Numbered from the stretch's first letter, positions 8,664 through 17,285 are shown. The stretch: 30,704 bases of DNA from an uncultured Collinsella sp. (GCA_902479065.1 CABSNM010000020.1:1-30704); one strand, 5' to 3'. A program made the numbers and translations. Notes: generated from the sequence alone by a model not told the origin.

Positions 8664-9782
8664 CTACTGTGCGGCCGGAACGTCATCGGGGTGCGGGTTG
8701 TCGCCGTAGGTGCGCTGATACGTCAGCACGCGCCAGACCAGCGACAGGCCGCCAATCTTAAAGTAATGCTTAAACGTATTGAGCTTGCCCGGCTTCTTAA
8801 AGTCAAAGCGCGAATCGATATAGGCGCGGGACGACTTGACCATCAGGCGCAAGTCGGTCTCGCCACGCGGATCAAACAGCGACAGGTCAAAGCGACCGGC
8901 ATCCCAATCGGCCTTGAGCTCGGACGAGGCTTTCTTCCAAAACTGCTCGCGCAGTTCATCGACCAAGCGCTCATCATTCCAACGGTACGTATCGACCTTC
9001 ATGCGCATTAAAATGCCCTGAAGCTGAGCCTTGAGCTCGGGACGCTCGTCCAAAAAGCGCTGCATCTCGACATACTCGTCGCACACGCAAAACACCTTGT
9101 TGGGCGAATTAACGGAGCTCTTCTCGTTATCCTGGCGATAGCACAAAATGGGGTCCGCAATAAACGCGGCACGCTCGGCGCAAGCCCAAACCTTAAAGTT
9201 AAAGCCTGCGTCCTGATACGAGGCACCCGGCGTGGGAAGGAACCGAATCTGATTGTCGTTGAGGAACTCGCGCCGATAGATAGCCGACCAAATGGAAGGT
9301 TTGCGGTAGAAGATGCCCGGGCGATCGACGGGGCGATACGCGGCGCCCGTCATATGCTCGTCGATAATTCCAAACAGCTCACGGCGCTCGCTGGGCGTGG
9401 ACCAATACAGGTAAAAGTCGCCCTTAACGACATCGGCATGCTCAGCATCGGCCTTGGCGACCAGCTTTTGGAGCGAATCCTCAAACATAAAGTCGTCGGA
9501 CTCAAGGATGCCCACGTACTCGCCGCGCGCCATCTCCAGGCCGCGGTTCATAGAGTCGCCGTAGCCGCTGTTGGCCTTGTCGATCATCTTTACACGGGGG
9601 TCGCGCTCCATGTACTCGCGGATGATATCTGGCGAACTATCGGTAGAACCGTCGTTGATGCAGATGATCTCGATGTCCTTGAGCGTCTGAGTCACGGCAG
9701 AATCGAGGCACTCGCGCAGGTAGCGCTCAACATTGCAGATGGGAACAAGCAGCGAAACTTTAGGGGTATCAGAGTTCTGCAA
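8664..9782 (-). CDS. Family 2 glycosyltransferase (paralog A), TTG start
   Basis: GT2 enzyme of 372 aa. The start is TTG 9782 because AGGAGG sits exactly 5 nt upstream and the protein then begins just before KVSLLVPICNVERYL. Longer in-frame extensions upstream look non-coding. Motifs: CINDGSTDSSPDII, KANSGYGDSMNRGLEMARG, and GILESDDF with the ESDD metal site at 94-97. Downstream comes PGIFYRKPSIWSAIYRREFL. It is strikingly similar to the gene at 10904-12007 across the whole N-terminal half, including the DIEIICINDGSTD and VKMIDKANSGYGDSMN strings, so the two arose by duplication. It ends 12 nt before the next GT gene. Confidence 0.92.
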   Translation of the reverse strand: MQNSDTPKVSLLVPICNVERYLRECLDSAVTQTLKDIEIICINDGSTDSSPDIIREYMERDPRVKMIDKANSGYGDSMNRGLEMARGEYVGILESDDFMFEDSLQKLVAKADAEHADVVKGDFYLYWSTPSERRELFGIIDEHMTGAAYRPVDRPGIFYRKPSIWSAIYRREFLNDNQIRFLPTPGASYQDAGFNFKVWACAERAAFIADPILCYRQDNEKSSVNSPNKVFCVCDEYVEMQRFLDERPELKAQLQGILMRMKVDTYRWNDERLVDELREQFWKKASSELKADWDAGRFDLSLFDPRGETDLRLMVKSSRAYIDSRFDFKKPGKLNTFKHYFKIGGLSLVWRVLTYQRTYGDNPHPDDVPAAQ

Positions 9783-9787
9783 GAGAA

Positions 9788-9793
9788 CCTCCT
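9788..9793 (-). promoter_or_regulatory. Shine-Dalgarno AGGAGG that fixes a TTG start
   Basis: AGGAGG on the minus strand, 5 nt before TTG 9782. This spacing decides the start of glycosyltransferase paralog A, which has no suitable ATG nearby. Confidence 0.8.
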
Positions 9794-9856
9794 GTTGAAT
9801 AGCGTGTAACAGGGTTATTTTAGCAGCCGAGTTGCGGCGGGCGGCAGCGCTTGGAA

Positions 9857-10897
9857 TTAGAGAAAGCGCTCCAGGCAGGCTTTGAGACCACGAGTCGAAA
9901 GATAGAACAGCGTGGCGTCTGCCATCGAAACGCCCGAGGTCGTCGCAACGAACTTGTGGGCAACACGGCAAACAGCGCCCTTGGCAGGCATATCTGCCCA
10001 GTCCGTTCCCAAAAACGTCGCGAGGTCCATGTTGACGCGAGCCGCCACGCGATGGAAGTCATCGGCATCCAAGCGCGCCAGGTCGAACACAATTAGATCC
10101 AAAAACCAAGTTATCAGCTCGCCGGGACACAGGTCCAAAAGACCGTAGGCCGCCCAGCCCTCCAAGACCTCCTCGAGCATCCTCATGTGGGCGTCAAGCT
10201 TTTTGGCACGAGCCTCGGCACTGTTGAACTCGTGCGTCGCCGATTCGCTCTCCATCACGTAGTGGTAGAACTTGTCCGGCATGACGACGGTCTTGCGGGC
10301 AAGCGCATAAGCCGCAAATTGGAAGACGACATCCTCGCCCAAAGCCAGACCGGGGGCGAAGCGAATGCCTTCGCGATTGAGCAGCTCGCGCGAAAAAGCC
10401 GCACGGCAGGCATAGGGTTGCGCATTCGAATGGAACAGCAGTTGGGGATCACGGGCGCCGAAGGTACCAGCTTTGGGGCTCATGAGTTGCTGGACGCGTT
10501 TGGGGGCAGCATCGGCAGGTTCACAGACGCCGCCAAAAACGGCGGCCTCGGCATCTGCAGATTCCATGGCATGCAGCACGCACTCGATCGTCTGGGCATC
10601 GATGTAATCGTCAGCGTCCACAAAAAAGACGGTCTCGCCCTCGGCGGCATCGATGCCGGCATTTCTAGCGCACGAGACGCCCGCGTTTTCCTGGTCAATC
10701 ACCAGTACGCGATCGTCGGCCTGCGCGATCTGGCGCAACACGTTCAACGAATCATCAGTCGAACCGTCGTTGACGCAGACAACCTGAATCGAACGCTCAG
10801 ACTGGGCCAACAGCGAATCGAGGCATCGCTGAATGGAGCGCGACGAATTGTAGACGGGAACGACAATGGTCGCTTTGGGGGTCAAAGTCTCTCCCAT
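9857..10897 (-). CDS. Family 2 glycosyltransferase
   Basis: GT2 enzyme, 346 aa, lying between the two paralogous GT genes. The ATG at 10897 is 6 nt after the stop of the upstream gene, with a G-rich Shine-Dalgarno overlapping that stop. Motifs: TIVVPVYNSSRSI, VNDGSTDDSLN, AGVSCARNAGID, and FFVDADDYID with the DADD metal site at 94-97. It is closer in style to the enzyme at 7584-8651 (both have the ARNAG motif and a 'VMPDKFYHY' / 'VSNKLYDYR' segment) than to its direct neighbours. A 74-nt gap separates it from paralog A, the largest gap inside the operon. Confidence 0.92.
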   Translation of the reverse strand: MGETLTPKATIVVPVYNSSRSIQRCLDSLLAQSERSIQVVCVNDGSTDDSLNVLRQIAQADDRVLVIDQENAGVSCARNAGIDAAEGETVFFVDADDYIDAQTIECVLHAMESADAEAAVFGGVCEPADAAPKRVQQLMSPKAGTFGARDPQLLFHSNAQPYACRAAFSRELLNREGIRFAPGLALGEDVVFQFAAYALARKTVVMPDKFYHYVMESESATHEFNSAEARAKKLDAHMRMLEEVLEGWAAYGLLDLCPGELITWFLDLIVFDLARLDADDFHRVAARVNMDLATFLGTDWADMPAKGAVCRVAHKFVATTSGVSMADATLFYLSTRGLKACLERFL

Positions 10898-10903
10898 GTC
10901 GAC

Positions 10904-12007
10904 CTACCCCCTCAGCGATTCGATGAGGAAGGCAGCAACCACGCCTGGGCCTCCAACCGAGGCGTAATACTTAGCACGCCCCAAGGCACCATCCGTCGCA
11001 AAACTCGGATGCTCGTCAACCCAGCCCTCAGGATCTTTGAGGATGGCAGCGAGATTTGCGCGCTTCCACGGCTTGAGGTCGTCAAGCGAAAAGTCCCCGG
11101 CGTCCAAGGCCGCTTGGAACTCCTTGGCCATCTGAACCAGGAACTCCTTATAGAACTTAGGCGCCAGGCGCACGTAGTTCCACATGTACGAATCGTACTT
11201 AATGAGCTGATTGAACTTGAGCATGCGCGCGACATCGACGCTTACGTGGTCGCGGGCATAATCCTCACGAATCCAACGCTCAATCTCGGCATACTCGGTA
11301 TTGACGCAAAAGACCTTAGCCGAAGAATTGACCGAGGAATTCTCGTTGTCCTGGCGATACGACAACACGGCATCATGCAGGTAAACAGCCTTATCGGCGC
11401 ACGCAATCACCTTAAAGGCAAATGACGTGTCCTGAAAGGATGCCCCCGGAGTCGGCAGGAACTTAATGCCGTTGCGCTCAAGAAAATCGCGACGGTACAC
11501 GGCCGACCAAATCGACGGCTTTTGTTTAAAGAACTGCGTCGTGTCGCTCGGGTGCACCGGCTTGCCGCAGTCCTTGGCCTTAAACATCTCGTGCAGCGAA
11601 CGGCGCTCCTCGGGCTTAGACCAGTAGAAATCAAAGTTCGCCTTCGCAAAGTCGGCATTATTGCTATCGGCGGCCGAGACAAGCTTTTCGAGTGCGTCGG
11701 GCGCCATAAAGTCATCGGACTCCAAGATGCCAACGTACTTGCCACGCGCCATCTCCAGACCGTGGTTCATCGAGTCGCCGTAGCCGCTGTTGGCCTTGTC
11801 GATCATCTTGACGCGTCCATCGCGCTCCATATACTCGTGGATAATCGCCGGCGAGTTGTCGGTCGACCCGTCGTTAATGCAGATGATCTCAATATCCTTG
11901 AGCGTCTGCGCCAGGGCGGAATCGAGGCACTCGCGCAGGTAGCGCTGAACATTGTAAATGGGAATAAGCAGCGACAGAACAGGGCTGCCAGAGGCGTTAG
12001 TAGACAA
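10904..12007 (-). CDS. Family 2 glycosyltransferase (paralog B), TTG start, first gene of operon
   Basis: GT2 enzyme, 367 aa. The start is TTG 12007, placed by a CTCCTT complement (AAGGAG) 5 nt upstream, the same arrangement as its paralog at 8664-9782. Motifs: LSLLIPIYNVQRYLREC, CINDGSTDNSP, KANSGYGDSMNHGLEMARG, and GILESDDF with ESDD at 96-99. Later it has KPSIWSAVYRRDFLERNG and LPTPGASFQDTSFAFKV, mirrored almost word for word in paralog A. It leads the five-gene operon behind the promoter at 12072-12100. GT2 enzymes with this motif set act in the cytoplasm on lipid-linked or lipid-anchored glycans; the acceptor is unknown. Confidence 0.92.
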   Translation of the reverse strand: MSTNASGSPVLSLLIPIYNVQRYLRECLDSALAQTLKDIEIICINDGSTDNSPAIIHEYMERDGRVKMIDKANSGYGDSMNHGLEMARGKYVGILESDDFMAPDALEKLVSAADSNNADFAKANFDFYWSKPEERRSLHEMFKAKDCGKPVHPSDTTQFFKQKPSIWSAVYRRDFLERNGIKFLPTPGASFQDTSFAFKVIACADKAVYLHDAVLSYRQDNENSSVNSSAKVFCVNTEYAEIERWIREDYARDHVSVDVARMLKFNQLIKYDSYMWNYVRLAPKFYKEFLVQMAKEFQAALDAGDFSLDDLKPWKRANLAAILKDPEGWVDEHPSFATDGALGRAKYYASVGGPGVVAAFLIESLRG

Positions 12008-12071
12008 ATGTGCTCCTTAGGAAATACCTGTCGTTTCATGGTATCAAAGGGTCAGCGCGCCAGCGGGCGTT

Positions 12072-12100
12072 TATATAATCTATGGAGCCCGCAGAGGCAA
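12072..12100 (-). promoter_or_regulatory. Probable sigma-70 promoter of the glycosyltransferase operon
   Basis: Minus-strand TTGCCT (12100-12095), a 17-bp spacer, then TATATA (12077-12072), about 60 nt before the TTG start. On the plus strand the same AT island reads TATAAT (12074-12079), so back-to-back promoters may overlap here, although no good plus-strand -35 is present. Confidence 0.5.
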
Positions 12101-12119
12101 ACCAATAAGAAAGGACGTC

Positions 12120-12305
12120 ATGCAGCCCGAAGCCGCACGCAACATATCCATCGAAGCGCTGCGCTTAATCACGGTCGCTGAAACACTCGTACTCTCAAGC
12201 AGTAATCAGCGCATTAATGTCGCGTATAGCAGTCACCTCGCCCATGACAGGTTCCTGCGTTTTATTCAAAGCTTGCCGTCAAGGTGCGCCGAGCCTTTAC
12301 AATAG
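12120..12305 (+). CDS. Small hypothetical ORF upstream of the GlfT1-like gene
   Basis: 61 codons from ATG 12120, preceded by AAAGGA 5 nt upstream and by the TATAAT at 12074-12079. The peptide begins MQPEAARNISIEALRLIT and has no signal peptide, membrane segment or motif that I recognise. It could be a real small protein or the 5' remnant of a gene lost by deletion. The remainder of 12008-12378 holds the divergent promoter region, a TACAAT at 12298-12303 that might serve the downstream gene, and nothing else I can name. Confidence 0.35.
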   Translation: MQPEAARNISIEALRLITVAETLVLSSSNQRINVAYSSHLAHDRFLRFIQSLPSRCAEPLQ

Positions 12306-12378
12306 GACAGTCCCAAGGACGTATTCGATAGCTTCCGCGCTGCACTCGCCCGCCGCGCGTGAAAGGATATATTGCCCC

Positions 12379-13398
12379 ATGCCTTCAACCCTTCCCGCTC
12401 CCATCGATAAGCTCGCCATTGTCGTCGTTACGTACAAGCGCCAGGAACTCCTGGCCAACTTGTTCGACTCCATGACCGAGCTTACGGCAGCGCCCTGGCG
12501 CATCGTGATTGTCGATAACGAGAATTCGCGCGAGACCGAGGCCATGTGCGCCGCATTTTACGAGCGCCTGGCCAACCTGTGGGGCATCGACACCGAGCAG
12601 CCCGACGCGCAGGGCGGCACCGACCGCGTGATCTACGCCCCGCAGCTCGAAAACGGCGGTGGTGCGGGCGGCTTCTCCGCCGGTACCAAGTGCGCCTACG
12701 ACCTAGGCGCCCAGTGGTTCTGGGTAATGGACGATGACGTGCTCGTCATCCCCGAAGGCATCGAGCGTCTTGCCAAGTGGACCGACCGCTACGATGTTAT
12801 CCAGGGTTCGCGCCTGGACTTTGACGGCGGCGCCTTCTTTTGGCAGTACCAGCTCATCCTTTCACTTGGCATCCCTAACCCCATCGCTAAGTGGGATCTG
12901 GGTCCCGAGGGCTACCGCACCATGAACCAGCTGTGCTTTGAGGGCGGCATGTTCTCGCGCCGCGTGGTCGACAAGATTGGCCTGCCCGATGCGCGCTTCT
13001 TTATCTACGGCGACGATGCCTGCTACGGCTACGTGGCCAGCCAACACTTCCCCGCCGCCGTTGTTGCCGACGTGGTGCTCAAGCGCGCCCGCGCCGTCTC
13101 TAACTGGGATATCGCCGGCAAGCGCCAGCTCAACTCCACGAGCGACACCAACCGCTACTACATCATGCGCAACCGAGGCTTCCTCGCTCGCTATATGCAG
13201 ATCTACGGTGACTACCACCCCATGCTGTTCCGCCTGGGCAATGCCGCGACCTTCTGCAAGGAATTCATTCGCCTGGCCGCGGTCGACAAGTGCTTTAAGA
13301 CCGGCATTCCGGCGCTGCGTCGAGGCATGAAGGACGCCCGCAAGATCATCAAGGATCCCAACTGGAAGCCCATGCCGCCCATGAAGGACACCGAGTAA
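12379..13398 (+). CDS. GlfT1-like family 2 glycosyltransferase
   Basis: 339 aa from ATG 12379; AAAGGA lies upstream at slightly long spacing. In-frame codons further upstream (to 12217) look non-coding. Motifs: AIVVVTYKRQELL at the N-terminus, VIVDN, then LENGGGAGGFSAG (90-102), the glycine-rich signature of galactofuranosyl- and rhamnosyltransferase-like GT2 enzymes. VMDDDV gives the metal site (118-120), and FIYGDDACYGYV the catalytic-region acidic pair. The C-terminus ends in a helical, basic tail. It runs divergently from the GT operon and probably belongs to the same polysaccharide pathway, initiating or branching the chain. Galactofuranose as the donor is inference; no glf mutase is in the window. 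Confidence 0.88.
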   Translation: MPSTLPAPIDKLAIVVVTYKRQELLANLFDSMTELTAAPWRIVIVDNENSRETEAMCAAFYERLANLWGIDTEQPDAQGGTDRVIYAPQLENGGGAGGFSAGTKCAYDLGAQWFWVMDDDVLVIPEGIERLAKWTDRYDVIQGSRLDFDGGAFFWQYQLILSLGIPNPIAKWDLGPEGYRTMNQLCFEGGMFSRRVVDKIGLPDARFFIYGDDACYGYVASQHFPAAVVADVVLKRARAVSNWDIAGKRQLNSTSDTNRYYIMRNRGFLARYMQIYGDYHPMLFRLGNAATFCKEFIRLAAVDKCFKTGIPALRRGMKDARKIIKDPNWKPMPPMKDTE

Positions 13399-13422
13399 CG
13401 GAAGCCGGAAACACCTCGGCGC

Positions 13423-15219
13423 TTAAAGCCGCTGGCACACCGTAGCCACATGCTGCCCATCAAAACCGAACCCCCAGCGCATGCGACCCACGCCGGGGCG
13501 TGGTACACGGATTTCGTCGATGCCGTCGCGCTCTATGTCGAGTAGCGACTGCACGGCCAGCAATTCCAACCCCAGCGCATCCACATCGGGGTCATACATC
13601 ATGTTGATCGTTATCAGCGGACGTTCATCGAGCATACCGATCGTATCGGCTATGTCAAACACGGCGCCCGTAGGAAAAACCTGGATGTCCCAGCGATCCG
13701 CGCCACACTTTCGCCTCGAAGCAGGATTGGCATAGCCCGGCAATCCAAAGCAGAGTCCTTGCAAGAGTAGGTGATATGGCAGCGGTGTATCTGGGTCGGT
13801 CGCACCGATTCCCGCATCTCCCAAGATGCGGCTTAGCGCCCGCCTCACGGTGTCCTCGTTCCCATGGCACAGCCCGTCGCGAAACGCATCGACGTCTCGA
13901 ATGTCTTCGGCAGCGCACTCAAACCACTCAACAATCACTAGACGCAAGGCCTGGCGAAGCTCTTTATTGGGCAATCGCAAAGCACGGAGACGATCGCCAT
14001 GCTCTGGCTCCTCAGTCATATCCGTCGTGAGAAAACCAGACAGATACAGCGCTGTCCACATGCTATCGTCAGGCGAGACATCTGGCTCTGCAGTGCCCAA
14101 ACAAAGCGGGACCTCAGCACACCCATGGGCCTCGAGCAAATCAAACAAGACCGAAAGGCGGTCGAGATTCCACCCGGCAACTACCCTACTCAGGCAATCC
14201 GCATACCCATACAAATCGGCGCGTACAGGCGCCGTGCAGCCTCGGTCCAGAAAACCGATCGCACGCGCCGGACTCGAGCAATAGACCCTACCAAACCGAT
14301 ATCCCTCGAGCCATTCACGCGCATCATCCAGGTATTCCTCGCGCCCAGCATGATTCAACAGAGCCTGAACCTCGGCATCCGAAAAGCCGAACCAACGGTC
14401 ACACCAGGTCGAAAGCGGCGTCGTCAGACAATACGAGCAGCCATGCAAAGAAAGCGCCGCTTCAGCAGGACGGGGACACTCCCCCATCAGACACGTCAGC
14501 CGCAACGAATCGCCCGCAGTGGCAATGGCCTCGAAAAGCACGCGATCAAATAGATCCGCCGAATCGGCGCCGGAAGCGCCCCTCGCGCTCGCACGGCCCA
14601 ACCACGCCGCGTCGTACCCATCAACGAGCAATACAACCTGCTCATCGCAGGCCATCTCCAGCAGCTCTATGAGCACACCGAGCACCGAGTCAACCTCGTC
14701 CGCGCTCGCCACGCCGCGCGCGACGCGTTCGATGTGACGCACCTTATCTCGAGCTAAATCCGGAGCCCCCAAGAGCGCCAACAAGCGAGCGCACTCGCCC
14801 GAAAGGACATCGCGCACGACACCGGCAACAGCGGGGCCACGCCTCGTAGCGCCAGAAAAGTCCAGCGATATCACCGGATAGCAAGCATACTCATCCCGAT
14901 AACGCCCGCCGCCTGCATCCCAAATCTGAGCATCGGCAAACGAGCTCCGACCGGCGCGACCGACCGCAGGACGCTCCAGAAAAGCCCTGAGCATCGACAA
15001 GTTCATGCTCTTGCCAAAACCCTCGGGTCGACAGCACACCACAACGGACGCGTCGCAGTCCAACACATCGGCAATAAACATGGTCTTGTCAACCAGCACG
15101 CAGCAACCAAGGGCCTCCGCATAGCCGTGTATGCCAATGGGCAAAACCGCATCGTCGGCACAGCCGATCAAGCGCACGCCAAAGCCAGCAGCACAATCAA
15201 CATTTGCCTGTTCAGACAC
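13423..15219 (-). CDS. AAA-ATPase-like / PD-(D/E)XK nuclease-type protein
   Basis: 598 aa from GTG 15219, chosen for the GGGGGA 8 nt upstream. Codons further upstream (to 15351) read as Cys-rich, unconserved sequence. The N-terminus matches the 'AAA-ATPase-like' family often annotated with DUF1703: LPIGIHGYAEA, VDKTMFIADVL (43-53), then RPEGFGKSMNLSML (64-77). The last is the family's variant P-loop, usually RPRRFGKT. VVLLVDGYDAAWLG is a Walker-B-like strand. The C-terminal ~100 residues (ITINMMYDPDVDALGLELLA) occupy the place of the degenerate nuclease domain, but clear catalytic residues are not visible. These proteins are common in gut anaerobes and their role is unknown; a defence or mobile-element link has been suggested only by distribution. 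The gene stands alone and converges on the GlfT1-like gene. Confidence 0.8.
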   Translation of the reverse strand: MSEQANVDCAAGFGVRLIGCADDAVLPIGIHGYAEALGCCVLVDKTMFIADVLDCDASVVVCCRPEGFGKSMNLSMLRAFLERPAVGRAGRSSFADAQIWDAGGGRYRDEYACYPVISLDFSGATRRGPAVAGVVRDVLSGECARLLALLGAPDLARDKVRHIERVARGVASADEVDSVLGVLIELLEMACDEQVVLLVDGYDAAWLGRASARGASGADSADLFDRVLFEAIATAGDSLRLTCLMGECPRPAEAALSLHGCSYCLTTPLSTWCDRWFGFSDAEVQALLNHAGREEYLDDAREWLEGYRFGRVYCSSPARAIGFLDRGCTAPVRADLYGYADCLSRVVAGWNLDRLSVLFDLLEAHGCAEVPLCLGTAEPDVSPDDSMWTALYLSGFLTTDMTEEPEHGDRLRALRLPNKELRQALRLVIVEWFECAAEDIRDVDAFRDGLCHGNEDTVRRALSRILGDAGIGATDPDTPLPYHLLLQGLCFGLPGYANPASRRKCGADRWDIQVFPTGAVFDIADTIGMLDERPLITINMMYDPDVDALGLELLAVQSLLDIERDGIDEIRVPRPGVGRMRWGFGFDGQHVATVCQRL

Positions 15220-15357
15220 CAAAACGTTCCCCCTAAATCGCAGCACGATGCCAATTGTAATGACCGCATCGCATGTACCGATGTCGCCGCGCGAACATAT
15301 CGGGCAACGGTAGTCACAAGAGGTGTGAGGGGGCACAACTAATCGTTGCACAACAAA

Positions 15358-15389
15358 ACGGGGCCCGACGCATTCGCACCGGACCCCGT
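15358..15389 (-). terminator. Rho-independent terminator of the wall-anchored protein
   Basis: A ten-base stem with one mismatch (acggggcccg / cggaccccgt) is followed on the minus strand by TTTTGTTGT. It lies 32 nt past the stop of the gene ending at 15422. Confidence 0.8.
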
Positions 15390-15421
15390 CCCGATTCTTT
15401 AGTTATCTGGCAACCGAGAGG

Positions 15422-17200
15422 CTACTCCTCCGAGCCGTCCTCCCCAGAAGCCTTCTTCTGCTGATCGAGCTTATGCTTACCACTTACGATAGACGTAGCG
15501 CCCAGTGTGGCCAAGCTCGCGCTGGCAAGGCTCGCCATCACAATCAGATCGCCCGTCTTGGGCATGTTGCCGCCCGAGGACTTGGTAGTTGTAGTCGTCG
15601 TGGTCGTGGTGGTCACCGTTTTGGAGTCATTTTGCTCCTGGACTTGGTTGTCAGCACCGCTCTTGTCGTCGTCTTCGGACTGTTTCTTTTCGCCCTCGGT
15701 CTTGCTCTCGTCCTTCTTCTGAGCGAATTTGTCGTCCTTCTCCTCAGGGCTAGAACCCTTATCGGATTCGGTCTTCTCGGAAGCCTTGTCCTTGGAGTCG
15801 CCCTTTGAGGCTTCGGTCTTTTCCGTGGAAGCCTGATCAGAGTTGTCCTTGTTCTGGGTCGAACCGTTATTGACGCCAGCCATCAGCGAAGAGCCCAGCG
15901 TAGAACCAAGCTGCACGGAGAAAGAGGGCTTCTTGTCCGGCGAAGCAACGGGAGCGTCCGGTGCCTTATTCAAGTCGTCCTTGGAAGCATCGGAATCAGG
16001 GGTTGCGTCAGAGCCAGCGCCGTTGTTAGAGCCGATGCCAACGGACGAATCGCTCGAGCCGGTGGATGAGTTAGAGGAGTCAGCGTCGGTCGAACCAGAG
16101 GCGGCGCTGTTCGTATTGCCGGCAGAGTTTGAAGACGAATCGCCCGCAGCAGGGCCGTTCGAATCGGAGCCGTTCGAGGTAGAGCCGTCATTGGTAGTGC
16201 CACCAGCAGAGCCATTACCGTCAGCATCGGTCGAGGGCGCATCCATCCTGTCATCGTTGGCATCGTCACTCGAGTCGTCATTCGAATCAGGTGTCGGCGA
16301 GGGCGCCGGCGTAGGCTCAGGCTGCACGGGCGTCGCAGCGGCAGCCTCATCCTCGGCGATAAAAACCAAGCAGTCCTTCAGCTCATTTTTATAACGATTC
16401 TTCCAGCCCTCATGATACTGGGGCTGACTTGAAAACTTGGTGGCGACATTGTTGACCACGCTATTGGAGAGCGCCATCACAAACTCGCGGTCGGACATAT
16501 CGTTGGAAAGATTCGCCCAGCGGAAAAAGTCCCTGCAGCCACCAGTGCCGCACATGTTGGTAATGCTCCACACCATGCCCTTGACGCAATCGGCGCGGCC
16601 CGAAATATCAATACCCAGGCCGCTCTTGAGCCACGCCTCGGTCACCGCATAGTACGAGTTGTACGCATAGGCATCTTGAAGTGCTGAGAACTCAACAGGA
16701 TCGGTGTTGTAAGCACCCTGGAAAGCCTCCTGCGCGATACGGCCCAGCTCGGTGAGCTGACCGTTCTCGGACATGGGATTGTTCGCGTTGGAAATCTCGC
16801 TGCCGCGATCAATCGCATCCTTGAGCATGCTGTATTTTTCGGGGCTGTAGTTGTAGACCTGCTTCATAAACGGAATGAGCGACCAACGGCGGTCGAACTG
16901 GTAATAGCCCAGCGCGTTGTAGCCGTCACCATACGAAAAGCCCTGGTTATAGTTGCCATGGCTCTCATATTTGGTGAAGTACTTCATCTCGGGAGTCACG
17001 TTGACAAACGAAACGCCCTGGACCGACCTCAGCACGCCCGAGAAGGACTGTTGGGTGTAAAGGCCCTTATCGATATCGGTGGCATCCGAGGCAACGCCCG
17101 GCGTGGGCTCCTCGGCAGCGGCGGGTGCCGGCGCGGAAACGGCGCCAAACGAAAGCGCCAGCGTCAGACCCGCGACAATCGCAGAATGCTTGGGCTGCAT
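15422..17200 (-). CDS. Sortase-anchored surface protein with N-terminal lysozyme-like domain
   Basis: 592 aa; ATG 17200 with GGGAGG 6 nt upstream. Residues 1-29 are a signal peptide (VSAPAPAAAEE). Residues ~65-280 form a globular domain with KYESHGNYNQGF (Glu79) and NALGYYQFDRRW, a layout resembling lysozyme/transglycosylase folds where a Glu precedes a G-YYQF motif, plus four Cys (205, 217, 222, 277) that could pair. From ~285 to ~535 it is low complexity: Pro/Thr, then Ser/Asp/Asn/Gly, then Lys/Glu/Asp, then ten Thr in a row. The C-terminus has MPKTG (~546-550), a hydrophobic helix and a lysine-bearing tail, so it is wall-anchored by sortase through an LPXTG variant. Alone in its transcript, it ends at the terminator at 15358-15389. 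Enzymatic activity is a guess; surface anchoring is well supported. Confidence 0.85.
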   Translation of the reverse strand: MQPKHSAIVAGLTLALSFGAVSAPAPAAAEEPTPGVASDATDIDKGLYTQQSFSGVLRSVQGVSFVNVTPEMKYFTKYESHGNYNQGFSYGDGYNALGYYQFDRRWSLIPFMKQVYNYSPEKYSMLKDAIDRGSEISNANNPMSENGQLTELGRIAQEAFQGAYNTDPVEFSALQDAYAYNSYYAVTEAWLKSGLGIDISGRADCVKGMVWSITNMCGTGGCRDFFRWANLSNDMSDREFVMALSNSVVNNVATKFSSQPQYHEGWKNRYKNELKDCLVFIAEDEAAAATPVQPEPTPAPSPTPDSNDDSSDDANDDRMDAPSTDADGNGSAGGTTNDGSTSNGSDSNGPAAGDSSSNSAGNTNSAASGSTDADSSNSSTGSSDSSVGIGSNNGAGSDATPDSDASKDDLNKAPDAPVASPDKKPSFSVQLGSTLGSSLMAGVNNGSTQNKDNSDQASTEKTEASKGDSKDKASEKTESDKGSSPEEKDDKFAQKKDESKTEGEKKQSEDDDKSGADNQVQEQNDSKTVTTTTTTTTTTKSSGGNMPKTGDLIVMASLASASLATLGATSIVSGKHKLDQQKKASGEDGSEE

Positions 17201-17270
17201 AAGATCCTCCCTGCATTGGTGTAGTTAAAGTTCAGTTTGCAAAGATAAAAATAAGTATTGCAGCTCGCCC

Positions 17271-17285
17271 GTTGTTGCACAACAA
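17271..17285. promoter_or_regulatory. Inverted repeat near the start region of the wall-anchored protein gene
   Basis: The bases 17271-17285 lie in an almost perfect palindrome, gttgttg-ca-caacaac (arms 17271-17277 and 17280-17286). It sits about 70 bp before the wall-protein ATG and may overlap a weak minus-strand -35 (TTGTGC). The core gttgcacaacaa recurs at 15345-15356 beyond the other end of that gene. Confidence 0.45.

Noticed and set aside
5193..9011. Long plus-strand open frames opposite the glycosyltransferase genes (5193-6425, 6450-7838, 7893-9011)
   Set aside because: They are antisense to well-supported GT2 genes, have no family motifs, and arise from the GC-rich codon pattern of the real genes.
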